DNA from: Dactylorhiza incarnata
Lineage: Eukaryota; Streptophyta; Magnoliopsida; Asparagales; Orchidaceae
NCBI GenBank assembly: GCA_033032865.1
Contig: JAWHQI010000201.1
Location: forward strand, 4,279,501 to 4,343,500
Direction of reading: 5' to 3'
Length of the DNA: 64,000 nt
Made by a program: the position numbers and the translations under genes. Below are positions 32,842 to 43,231 of this stretch, one piece after another. Position 1 is the stretch's first letter; each line of letters begins with the position of its first letter. Below the pieces are notes generated by a model that did no database searches, was not told the origin of the DNA, and saw nothing but the letters and a program-made list of their open reading frames with translations.

Positions 32842-33734
32842 TAGTTGTACATTTTTGTTTGTGCATTAAAGTGTGTGAAGTGAAATTATTTGTGTTTTAT
32901 TGTGCTCTTACTTTTATATATTTCTTGTATTTTTGATTAAAACATTTGTTTACTCTACTCAAAAATACACTTATGTGCACATCATTATCTTTCATAACAC
33001 TTCTTCTCATGAGTATTGGATCCTAATGCAAATTCTATACTACTCTTTATTTATGAAATGCACTTGATAACCTAACATGCTCTCTACAATGTTTTGTATG
33101 TTTTGAATTTGTGAATTAAAATAACATTGTAGTAATCTCTTTTTGATAACATTATTTCATGCTTGGTTACTTTTGAATTTAAAGATTTTACTTGAACAAT
33201 GATTTACAAAACATCTTCTTTATAAAATTGAACTCATATATCTGTTATGAATCATCATGTCTTACAAAAGATGTTTGATTGTATTTTTTAAGTCTTCCGC
33301 AACTTTACATTTACCTTGTATTTGTTTATGCTACAAACTCTGATTTATGAAAATATTGTGATATTCAAACTCTGATCTATTTCAATGAAAAGTATTCTAA
33401 AACTCCTTATCATTTTCTTCTCTATACAAGCTCGATCATGCCTTTATCTTATTGTCAACTTTTAGGTGGTCTCCTTACCCGCTTTTGCTAATAACAAAAG
33501 GGGGAGAACTAACATGATAAATATAATCTGCTATCAAAACATGCTTAATTAAGATGATAGCTTACATATTAGGAGAGCATTAACTTAGGGGGAGCATGTA
33601 TTTAGGGGGAGCAATTCTAAATGCTAAAATAATTAATAATCCTAAGTCATCACTCTCACGCATACACAAGTATGTTTCTTCATGCTTATATATATTAATG
33701 CTCTGATTTATCATTAATGGTTTTGTTTTTATCA

Positions 33735-33746
33735 AAAGGGGGAGTT
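33735..33746 (+). other. Polypurine tract of the Sirevirus-like element
   Basis: AAAAGGGGGAGT immediately ahead of the 3' LTR, the primer for plus-strand DNA synthesis. Three further AGGGGGAG runs lie upstream within 250 bases. Confidence 0.85.
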
Positions 33747-34941
33747 TGTTGGATCATGGTCTTCCGCATTTCCTTGGTTTGAGAATAACAAAACCTATGT
33801 GTATTTGATCTTGTGTGTTTAAGTGTGCAGGATAACAAAGTCCACATGACTCAAGGATTACATAAGAAGGTTGCCTCCAAAGTTGAGCCATCAAATCCAA
33901 AACTCCCACTAACGCTGGCGGCAGTACTAGCATAGGTGCTAGCTGTCGTTCGACGAACTGTAAACGGTGCTCGACGAAATGCTCATAACTGCGTTCGACG
34001 AAAATTCGCTCGACGAACTCCTAGCTGCGTTCGACGAAATTCCGATCGACGAAATGTTTGCTTAAGCGCAAATGCCGGGAGTACTTATAGAAGGAGATAG
34101 CGCCAGGCGGTATCTGATAGCGCAGGCAATAGCGAGGAGCACAGTAGGCAAGAGAGAAAAGTTTCCTCCGATTGAAGATTCTGCTGCGCAGAATATGTCC
34201 TAATATGGGATAGCGCCGGCGGTACTACTAGCGCAGGCGCTAGCACTGTGGCTATAAAAAGGACCCCTCTTCTCTCGTTTCATATAGACATCAGAGAGAG
34301 AGATTGAATGCTAGAATTCCAGAGGCTACCTTGGCCGAAAGTTGATGTCCTACCAAAGTTCTGCAAACTTCTGAAGGAGAATCTCATCACGCCGGATCCA
34401 AATGAAGTCCGCTTCTACAACGCTTATTCTACAGCAGATCTTCATCTCCAACTACAGAAGTTCATCAAGAGGGAGTTTTAATTATTTTCATTTCTTATTT
34501 CTTGTAAACGGTTAGTGAAATCTCATCGTGTTGGCGACAAGGTCTGGGTAGGACTTAGGGCGGAAACTCGCCTCGTGTTGGCGACTAGATCTAGGCTAGG
34601 TCTAGGGGGTGATCGAGGCCATATCCGGGGAAGGGATGGCTAGAGCGGCTTGAGGCCGAATCTGGGGAGGATAGGCTAGGGCCACCGGTTCGTGGGGATG
34701 CGGGTCGGGATAGAAAACTAAAAGAGTTTACTATTCATCACCACCGATTTCTAGCGTTGTAGAAGACAACTTTTGTACAACCTTATTTGATATTAATAAA
34801 GCATGTCTCTACTTTATTTCAATTGTTTTACTTGACTTCTTATTGTCTTTATCTTGCATTATTACAAAGTTTTTCAATATATCACTTAAGTTTTTGAAAA
34901 CCCTTATTCACCCCCCTCTAAGGGCGCCTACCGATCCAACA
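33747..34941 (+). repeat. 3' LTR of the 26380-34941 copia element
   Basis: Starts TGTTGGATCATGG, ends CGATCCAACA. It keeps the six TCGACGA words (33951-34060), the CTAGCGC/GGCGGTA words and the TATA box. Confidence 0.9.
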
Positions 34942-34946
34942 ATACC

Positions 34947-35393
34947 CTGACCTCAGATCGAGCTTGGAGAACCAGTGGGCTCCCTGCAGCTGGTCAAATA
35001 ATTTGTCGATCCTTGGTAGTGGATAAGTATTCCGCACCGTCGATCGGTTCAGCTCCCGGTAGTCTATGCAGAGTCGAAGCGACCCGTCCTTCATCTTCAC
35101 AAATAGCACAGGAGCTCCCCATGGAGATGAGATCGTCCTTACAAATCCTGACTCTACGAGGTCTTAGAGCCGAGTGCGGAACTCAACTAGCTCCTTGGGT
35201 GCCATCCGGTATGGTGCCCGAGACCAGGCCTGGCTCCGGGCACTAGCTGGATCTAGAAGTCCATGTCTCATCGTGGAGGTAGTCTGGGCAACTTTTTCAA
35301 GAATACGTCGGAAAAGTCCCGAACTACGGGGATGTCGACCATGGAGGCCTCTGCCTCTACCATCCCAAAGTAGAACAAATACACCTCATCTCC
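34947..35393 (-). pseudogene. Reverse transcriptase, N-terminal third, of the giant chromovirus
   Basis: The minus strand reads the RT fingers: [33 protein letters not shown] and [10 protein letters not shown] near 35109-34950, cut by the copia insertion. Upstream (35110-35393) the words VVRDFSDVF and the LPPxR block are readable only with frame changes and stops. It joins the C-terminal part at 26374 once the insertion is removed. Confidence 0.85.
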
Positions 35394-35797
35394 CTAATGA
35401 TGGGCTTTAACAGCCTGAATAGAGGATAATAAAATACGGGAGATGGGTCTAATACCTTCTACTACCACCTCAGAATCATCATGCTTCAGTACGATCTTCT
35501 TTGTCGGGCAGTCAATCCTGGCATGGTTCCCGTGTAGCCAGTTCATGCCCAGGATCAAATCATAATCTGGCATCTTTAGGCATGTCGTCAGTGCCTCAAA
35601 TGTCTTTCCTTCAATCTCCACCACCGTGTTGCACTTGGCACACGTCTCTATCTCTGACCTGTCTGGTGATCGCACCTTCCGGTGGATGCCCTCGAAGTGC
35701 TGAACTTGATTCCGGTCGTGTACAAACTCCTCCTAGACAAACGAGTGTGAAGCACCCGTGCCAAACAATGTGTATGCAGGTTTGCCGTAGACAAACA
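35394..35797 (-). pseudogene. Protease region of the giant chromovirus
   Basis: Near 35770-35740 the minus strand gives the active-site region as GTGASHSFV, where the usual D-T/S-G-A-S-H-S-F reads G-T-G, so the catalytic Asp is lost. The downstream flap and second lobe follow in the ORF 35394-35675 (KMPDYDLILGMNWLHGNHARIDC), a well-known chromovirus block. A stop separates it from the gag ORF. Confidence 0.75.
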
Positions 35798-36990
35798 CTA
35801 TGTCTGGTGCGGTTTTGTTGTTTGGGTTATAAGTTTAATAAAACAAATGTTTTGCAGGGTACTTTGTAATTGTAAAGAAAACATTAAAGTATCTGTGATG
35901 TCTTCCTCGGGGTTCCTCTCCTGGGCTAAATCCAGAGCATACACTTGCTCCGGCCTTGGACCTCTTCTGTGATGTCTCTGACCCCGACCTCGTCCTCTGC
36001 CCTGGCCCTGGTGTGCTGGTGCTGAAGGGGATGGTGGAGGGGGATGAGGAGGAGGTGGACGGAATAGCTGAGGGCAATAAGCCCTGATGTACCCTGGCTG
36101 GTGGCATCTGAAGCATATCACGGGGAAGAATCCTCTATCATTGTGTCTCGGTGGCTTTTGAATCTGCACTGGTGGAGGAACTAGCACTGTAGGAGGCTGC
36201 TGCTGATCCGGCCTGAAGTTAGGATGAGGGTGTCCTCCGCCTCTCCTATGCCTCATAATCCTGCCCCACTGTGGTCCCCTGCTAACCTCTCTAGAGTTTG
36301 TCCCATCCACTGGTCTCTTCCCCATGCTCTGCACCATCAGATGATCTGCCTCCAGCTTCTTCATCATCTCTACGATCTTAGCTAAACTAACATCGGCCAC
36401 GAACAATAGTGCCTGCCTCAGTGGGTCTCTAAGTCCCCGGTAGAACCTCTTAGCATAACCTCTGTCATCCAGTGAGTGCATCCCCACAAATCTAGCAAGA
36501 TGGGAGAACTCCCTCTGGTACTCTATCACCAACCGTCTCCCCTGTCTGAGGTTCAAAAACCTCTTCTCCAACTCGTCCCTGTCCGTCATTGTCAAAAAGT
36601 GCTCCAGAAAAGTTGTACTGAACTCCGCCGAAGTAATCTCCGAGTAATCCCCGTCCGCATAAGTGGAATCCATCATGGACTTCCACCATCTCTTGGCATG
36701 GGCATCCAAAGCAGTAGTCGCCAAAGAGACTGCCGTGCTGACCGGGCAGTTGATGCCTGCGAGCATCTCCGGAATGTTTTCCAGCCACTCCTCTGTCTTG
36801 ACCGCAGTATCTGTCCCATGATACATCAGAGGGGACAAGCTCATGAATGCGCTCAACCAGTTAGATCTCGGGTTCGGCTAAGAGGCCGGAACCTGCTGTG
36901 ACTTAAAGGCCTCCAGAATAGTTGTCAACATCTGACCAAGCTCTGACTGCTCGAAGGGAGTTGCAGTAGGAGGGATAAGAGCATTATCTC
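35798..36990 (-). pseudogene. Gag of the giant chromovirus
   Basis: An open frame of 352 codons covers the gag core: GTDTAVKTEEWLENIPEM, KRWWKSMMDS, YQREFSHLARF and the FYRGLRDPLRQAL block. A Gln/Pro-rich linker and a zinc knuckle CFRCHQPGYIRAYC near 36105 follow, in which the His ligand is replaced by Tyr. Homology extends upstream past an in-frame TAG (36878-36880) to about 36990 (ATPFEQSELGQML), so the true start was in the leader. The last 30 codons are out of frame. The copia element at 37010 lies in the leader just ahead of it. Confidence 0.85.
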
Positions 36991-37009
36991 ATGGGCCGGT
37001 ACTCCTTGT

Positions 37010-38243
37010 TGTTGGATCGGTAGGCGCCCTTAGAGGGGTAGGGGGTGAATTAGGGTTTTAAAAACATATATTATATTTTGTAATACTTGAAATAATAAGA
37101 GATCAAAATAGTGCTTTTGAATAAAGATCTAAATTGTTTTATAATAAAAGAGATGATAATAAACAATTTAGAGAAATGAAGAACACATCATTTTTATTAC
37201 AAAAGGAGAGACATGATTACTATTAATAAAAATGATTACAAAATTTTGATTTCAATGATGCTAGAAATCAAAGCGAAATATGAAAGACTCCTTTTGTTTT
37301 CTATACCGACTCGTATCCCCACGAACCGGTTGGCTTTAGCCAATCCTTCCCCGGATACGGCCTCAAGCACCCCCTAGACCTACACCCGAGACCTAGTCGC
37401 CAACACAAGGCGAATTTCAGCCCTAAGTCCTACCCAGACCTAGTCGCCAACACGAGGCGAATTCTCTAACGGTTACAAAAGATATGAAATAAAATAACAA
37501 CAACAATATTAAAACTCCCTTTAAGAAACTTCTGAAGTCGGAGATGAACGATCGTTGTAGAATAAGCGAGGTTGAAGCGATCCCTCTTTGGATGTAGCGT
37601 GATGAAGTCCTCCTTCAGAAACTCTCTGAGCGTTTGGTGGGAGATCAACTCTCGGTCATATAAGGCTTTGGAATTCTGGCACAAGACCTCTCTCAGGAAT
37701 CAGCACCCAACACGAGAAGAGAGGGGTCCATTATATAGCCTCAGCGCTAGCGCCTGCGCTAGTGGTACCGCCGACGCTATCCCATATTAGGACATATTCT
37801 GTGCGACAGAATCTTTTATCTGAGGAAACAATTCTCTCTTGCCTACTATGCTCCTCGCTTTTGCCTGCGCTATCGGATACCGCCAGGCGCTATCTCCTTC
37901 TATAAGTACTCCCGGAATTTGTGCTTAAGCAAGCATTTCGTCGATTGGCTTTTCGTCGAACGCAGCTAACATTTCGTCGAGCGAGATTTTGTCGAACGCA
38001 GAAATGAGCATTTCGTCGAGCACAGCTTACAGTTCGTCGAACGACAGCTAACGCCTGTGCTAGGACTACCTTCGGCGCTAGTTGGAGTTTAGGATTTGAT
38101 GGCTCATCTTTGGGGGCAACCTTCTTATGTAATCCTTGAGTCATGTGGACTTTGTTATCCTGCACACTTAAACACACAAGATCAAATACACATAGGATTT
38201 GTTATTCTCAAACCTAGGAGATGTGGAAGACCATGTTCCAACA
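37010..38243 (-). repeat. 3' LTR of the pol-less Sirevirus-like element
   Basis: Contains the TCGTCGA word cluster at 37935-38045, CpG-rich GCGCTAGC words at 37742-37780 and a TATATAATGG-type TATA box on the minus strand near 37730. Relative to the 5' LTR it lacks about 36 bases between two CCCCGGATAYGGCCTC copies near 37350, a deletion between short direct repeats. Confidence 0.9.
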
Positions 38244-38659
38244 AACTCCCCCTTTTGATAATAACAAATCCATTAATGATAAATCAGAGCATTAATATAT
38301 AAGCATGAAGAAACATACTTGTGTGTGTGTGTGAGAGTGATGACTTAGGATAATTATTGATTTTAGCATTTAGAATTGCTCCCCCTAAATACATGCTCCC
38401 CCTAAGTGAGTGCTCTCCTAATATGTAAGCTATCATCTTAATTAAGCATGTTAGTTTTATATTTTGATAGCAGATTATATTTATCATGTTAGTTCTCCCC
38501 CTTTTGTTATTAGCAAAAGTGGGTAAGGAGACACCACTTAAAAGTTGATAATAAGATAAAGGCATGATCGAGCTTGTAGAGAGAAGGAAATGATAAGAAG
38601 TTTTAGAATACTTTTTATAAAAATAGATCAGAGTTTTTAGCTTAAAGATGAATAATCTA

Positions 38660-39130
38660 ACATTTGTCAAGTACTTAATATTATCATGTTAGTTTTTCTT
38701 TTTTATATAAGAGTTTTAAGCAAAAAAATGTAATAATTTCCAAGTAACTAAACTACCCAGACAATATGTCTACACCCTAACCCCGTACTAAGTGACGGAT
38801 GGGCATGAGGAGCTGCAAACATGCCGTAGGTTGGGGTGTTAGTCTCATATGCAAACACTAGACAAAAACTTAACCTAGCACTCTTTCCCCCCAGTGCCTC
38901 GCAAGGCCCCACTGGAACCCTCCCCGGTTAAGGACAAGACATGACTAGAGATAAGGCCTTATCTAATGTCTACAACCCTACGCCCCCGCTATGGTGAGAT
39001 ATGAAGTCATGGATAATAATTATTGGAAGCGTTTAAGCATTTTAAATCAAATTATAATTTCATAGCCAATGGGTTTTAATATTTGAATTTTTTAAAGAAA
39101 AGTTCACATAGCTAATCAATTAATAAATCA
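38660..39130. other. Extra segment of about 470 bases within the noncoding region
   Basis: The text on both sides (AATAGATCAGAGTTTTTAGC near 38620 and AATAAATCAGAGTTTTTAGC near 39160) is contiguous or nearly so in the sister element at 33340-33400, so this part is inserted or retained only here. It contains CCCGTACTAAGTGACGGATG and CCCCGGTTAAGGA words similar to 4650-4860. Family unknown. Confidence 0.5.
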
Positions 39131-39805
39131 GAGTTTTAGTATTACAATATTTTCATTGAAATAAATCAGAGTTTTTAGCAAAAAAAATATTCATGTTAAA
39201 AGCAACCAATATAGAGTTTACCAAACAAGTCTACTACTTGTTGCAAGAAAGGAATTTGAAGATTCAAGTGATGATGCACACAAAATAAAAGACTTTAAAT
39301 AAGCATGAAAGCGCAAGGTAAAATAATTATATGGTTATGATGCGGAAGACTTATAGAATACAAGAAACATCTTATTGTAATCAATGATGATCCATAAAAA
39401 AGATATATGAGTTAAATTTCAAAAAGAAGATGTTTTTGTAAATCATTTTTCAATTAAAATCATTAAGTTTGACAATAAAGTAACCAGCATGAAATAATGT
39501 TATCAAAAAGAGATTACTACAATGTTATTTTAATTCACAATTTCAAAACATACCAAACATTGTAGAAAGCATGCTAGATTATCTAGTGCATTTCATAAAT
39601 AAAGAGTAGTATAGAATTTGCATTAGGATCCAATACTTATGAGAAGAAGTGTTATGGAAGATAATGATGTGCACATAAGTGTATTTTTGAATAGAGTAAA
39701 CAAATGTTTTAATCAAAAATACAAGAGATATGTAAAGTAAAGAGCACAGTAAAACACAAATAATTTTACTTCCACGCACTTCAATGCACAAAAAATGAAC
39801 AACTA

Positions 39806-39866
39806 CCAAGGTGCTTTGCACACACAATGCTTATTAAGACTTATCAGGGTGCAAAGTAGTGCTTGG
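39806..39866 (-). other. Conserved 61-nt stem-loop, type 2, second element
   Basis: Minus-strand copy of the unit at 32781-32841, with the inner stem CTTTGCAC/GTGCAAAG intact, the outer CCAAG/CTTGG stem intact and loop TGATAAGTCTTAATAAGC. Only a few bases differ, near the top of the stem. Confidence 0.75.
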
Positions 39867-39982
39867 GGGATCACATAATTTTATTCTTCAATATTGATTT
39901 TTTTATTGTGATCCGGTGTACTTAAGAATAAGTGGTTTTTGAAAGAAAGTTATGGTTTGCACAAGATACTTTACTATTCTTT

Positions 39983-40043
39983 CCAAGGTGCTCAACCTCA
40001 CAACGCTTATTAAGACTTATCAGGAGGTTCAAGTAGTGCTTGG
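39983..40043 (-). other. Conserved 61-nt stem-loop, type 1, second element
   Basis: Minus-strand copy of the unit at 32606-32666, same length, one base difference (GAGCACC for GAGAACC), stems AACCTC/GAGGTT and CCAAG/CTTGG kept. It comes before the type 2 unit in element orientation, as in the sister element, with a spacer of 116 bases. Confidence 0.75.
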
Positions 40044-41701
40044 TGGAGTTGTCTTTGTCACTTTATTTTATGATTTTTGTTTTGTACAAAGTTCTCCGAA
40101 TACACTTGTTTTGCAAACCAATATAATTTATAAAAAACATAACCACTTTTCTTAACTTTTAAAGTGCAAACAAAGGTTCTGTAGGCAAGATACTTGTGCA
40201 ATTTTAATTCATTGTATTATTACAAAACATACACAAGCATTGTTAGATTAAACACACATGTAGACAATGCCAAAATAAGTGAGTGAATAAAGATCATTAT
40301 CAAACATAAAACATTTACTCATACTTAGAGGCATGCTAAGCGAAGTTCTACACAAACTTTACAATATAATTGATGCACATATTAATAGATATATCAAAGC
40401 ATGATGAAAACAATGTTCAAAGTAGTTTGAAAAGATAAATTGCAACATTATAGAAGTTCTAAATGATGGGTTAAATCATGCTTGATTTTCAATGAAGTTT
40501 ACACAGTTTTTTTTTGATATTTTTGAAGAATAATTTTGATTTAAAGTTTGAACTTATAAGATTGATCTTGGACTTCCCAATGACTACCTTGTGAGAGGTT
40601 CGCCCGGTACTAGGTAATATGATGGGATGATAGCCCAAGTCACCCTTTCACAAGATACATGTAAATCGAAAAGTTAAGTTCAAAATAATAATTTTTGATA
40701 CTTGTTTTTGTTTTATATTTTTGTATTTGATTTTTGCATATGGAAATAGAATTTAAACAAATAACCAAAGACAAAACAAAATATTTTTTGTAATTTGGCT
40801 TTTGTAATTTTGAATTTTAATTTTTCAAAAACAAGTACAGGCAGAATTGCAAAAATGAGTAGTAAATATAAAATAATATATTTTTATTGATTTTTTAGAA
40901 TTTTAAAATTTCAGAAAATCAGAGACTCGAGCTAGCGCCGACGTTAGGTCCTAGCGCCTGTGTTATCTCACAAAGAGTGCTTATTTTAATCATATGGCCT
41001 AGATTTTTTTTGATTTTGCTTCCGATTTTTCTTAATTATGTTTTTGCAATGTAAGGCCTGTCTAATGAAGTGATGAGACGAGATGAAATCGCAAAAAGTT
41101 GCGGAAGTTAAAATTAGTACATGAGTTTCATCTTCATTAGAGTTTCATATTTATTAAACCTTAATTATTGAGTTTTGCACAACATATGCATGAGTGAAAT
41201 GATCATAAATAAGTGAAATAATATTCATGCAATTTTTCAATTCTGATTTAAACATGATTATGATTAAACATACTTGGGGTAATTGAAAATGACGCAAATA
41301 TATTAACTACCTAAGCAAAACTTGCGCATTTTATAAATTTAGCCTAATACCCCTAAAATACACCTTTTAAATCCATTTTGACACTTATTTCATTTAGTCT
41401 TAATAATATCATATAACAAATTTAGTTTTTCAAATTTTATAAGACTTTTAGGAAATGGATTTAGAAGGATAGAAATAAGAGGATAAGTAGATCACTTGAA
41501 AAATGACATGACTAGTTATTCAATTTTATTCAATTTGATTTATTTATGAATTTTGGTTTAATATGAGAAAGTCATATCACAAGTCATATAAAGTGATCAT
41601 ATCATGATGACTCAACAAAAATAAAAAAAAAAAAACAAAAAGGAAATTAAGCATATCATGTAGTAAATAATTGATATTTTATTTTTTTGTTGATTTCTAC
41701 T

Positions 41702-42418
41702 TCATGCAAATAATTGGATACTAATGAATGAGAGATTTAGGTATCCAAAGAGGACCGGGTGTGACGGTTCCTTTGGGTACCCAAATACATAGTGTTTGCT
41801 TTTGGGGAGATGGAAGTGAATGAGCCCTTTTGAGTGGAGTTTGTGTTTCATCTTTAACTTTGGGTCTCCATTCAAATCTTGGTTTAACATTATTTTTAGT
41901 TTTCAAATTCCATAATCATTTACTTGAACATTTGGATCAAAAAGGTTTTTGAATTTATAATTTGAAGGAAATTTGTTTGCATTTAATTTTAGGTTGGGAG
42001 AAACATGATTTTATAAATTATGGTGATTTTAATTTTGCTTCACAAATCCTTTATGTTCCTTACTCCCATTTTTAAACTTAGGTAAGATGCTCATATTCAT
42101 ATTCAACTTGTTTTTAGATATAGTTTGATATTGTGAATTTGTATTTACAATTTTCATAAGCAAGTTGATTTTTGATTTTAATTCATCATTTTTAATCTTT
42201 AAATTATGTCTAGCTTTATTATAAGCGATTGTGCTATTTTTAAGAGTTGAAACAATTGAATATATATGATCTTGATAGTTATTTCTATATTCATCAAATG
42301 TTTCATCCATCTCTTTAATTTCAATTTTATAGTCTTTGCACTTAGCACAATCATTTATCAAAGATAAATTTTCTAAAGATAAATTTTCATTTTGTTCTTT
42401 TACTAAAATAAAATCCAT
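41702..42418 (-). pseudogene. Gag C-terminal part of the pol-less element
   Basis: Codons from 42418 down to 42029 form a charged Glu/Lys/Asn-rich helical stretch with heptad character (coiled coil), the region that follows the zinc knuckle in Sirevirus gag. In a different frame, 41906-41721 gives the family's closing motif with repeated Trp-Val/Ile-Pro-Lys words (WVPKG and WIPKS). Stops separate the pieces. No pol homology follows downstream. Confidence 0.75.
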
Positions 42419-42526
42419 TTCAAGTTTCTTGTGCTTTTCTTTTTATTCATTATATTCTACACAAGTTGTGGTGTTTTCACTAAGGAGCCATGTGTAGAAC
42501 TAGATAAATTAGAATTTGATTCTTCA

Positions 42527-43183
42527 TTAATTTTTGCCTTTTAAATTTTTATTTTCTAAGCGCAAATGTTTATTAGCATTTTTTAATTTCTTAATTTTGC
42601 GCTTTGTAGTTTGAAGCAATTGTAATGAAGAGATAGAAGTACAAAAGATGGGATTTGATTTCTTTACATTGCTTTCGGGAAAGGCATGAATTGAACATAT
42701 AGTTTCTTTTACATCTTTTTGGCACTCCTCTTCCGAAGACATTACTTCTTCTTTTCCATTTGATGTGAGCTCCATTGATCCGTCATGAGAGGAGCATTCT
42801 TGAAGACTTGTGCAAGCTTGCATATCCTCCGGTTCTTGCGATTGTTCCATACCTGTAGAAAGAGAATCATACATTTCTTCAAGAAATTTCCATACTTTGT
42901 ATGCACTAGAAAAATAGTATATTAATTTTGAAATGTCGTGAGATAAAGCACAGAAAATACTATTTAAAGCTTTTGCATTTAGGTGACATTCCTTTTTATT
43001 TGTTTCATCCGCTGGTCTAACTATTGCTATATCCCATGCATTGATATCTAAATTTTTAATAAACGTTTCCATTAAATATTTCCACCCTTTATAATTTCTC
43101 CCTTCGAATAAAGGTGGTTTAAGAGATTTTTCTTCTTCATAAAAATTTACCCCACTAATAGAAGCGAGATCATGAGACGCCAT
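42527..43183 (-). pseudogene. Gag N-terminal part of the pol-less element
   Basis: ATG at 43183, 35 bases after the primer site, giving MASHDLAS as in the sister element. The first 110 codons are copia gag core (PPLFEGRNYKGWKYLM, ALNSIFCALS and AYKVWKFLEEMYD). The sequence then jumps into an acidic Ser/Glu-rich stretch and a Lys-rich coiled coil; the middle of gag with the zinc knuckle is absent. It is 218 codons long against more than 600 in the sister copy. The clean ORF with an internal deletion suggests that the shortened gag may once have been made. Confidence 0.8.
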
Positions 43184-43217
43184 TATTCCCGATTGTTAAG
43201 CCGATTGGAATAAAACC

Positions 43218-43229
43218 GCTCTGATACCA
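43218..43229 (-). other. Primer binding site, tRNA-iMet, perfect
   Basis: Minus strand TGGTATCAGAGC, 12 of 12 bases of the standard plant iMet site, two bases from the 5' LTR end at 43232. Confidence 0.9.
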
Positions 43230-43231
43230 CT

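Larger units (their letters stand above)
31627..33746 (+). other. Long AT-rich 3' noncoding region of the Sirevirus-like element
   Basis: No ORF of note. It contains a CpG-rich island of GCGCTAGC/AACGTCGGCG words at 31775-31803, four near-repeats of CAAATACAAAAATACAAAAG at 31915-32090, two 61-nt stem-loops (32606 and 32781) and four G-rich purine tracts ahead of the LTR (33496, 33587, 33604, 33735). The same order of parts occurs in the minus-strand relative at 38244-41700. Sireviruses often carry an env-like gene here; none is seen. Confidence 0.7.
26380..34941 (+). mobile_element. Sirevirus-like Ty1/copia element, internally deleted
   Basis: LTRs of 1196 and 1195 bases (TGTTGG...CCAACA), tRNA-iMet-type primer site, gag, part of pol, a 2.1-kb noncoding 3' region and a polypurine tract, all in plus orientation. 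The 5-bp duplication ATACC is perfect. LTR copies differ at roughly 15 sites in the first 230 bases compared by eye. The long gag coiled coil after the zinc knuckle, the multiple purine tracts and the long 3' noncoding region are Sirevirus traits. A deletion took out most of protease and the integrase core, so it cannot move alone. Confidence 0.9.
38244..41700 (-). other. Long 3' noncoding region of the pol-less element
   Basis: AT-rich and without ORFs of note. From the LTR inward (minus strand going upstream) it holds four C-rich tracts, i.e. purine tracts on the minus strand, at 38244, 38379, 38395 and 38495, an extra segment absent from the 26380 element (38660-39130), the two 61-nt stem-loops, AAAATACAAAA-type repeats near 40715-40810 and a CpG-rich island at 40930-40965. 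A 72-base block at 40569-40640 resembles 57349-57420. Confidence 0.7.
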
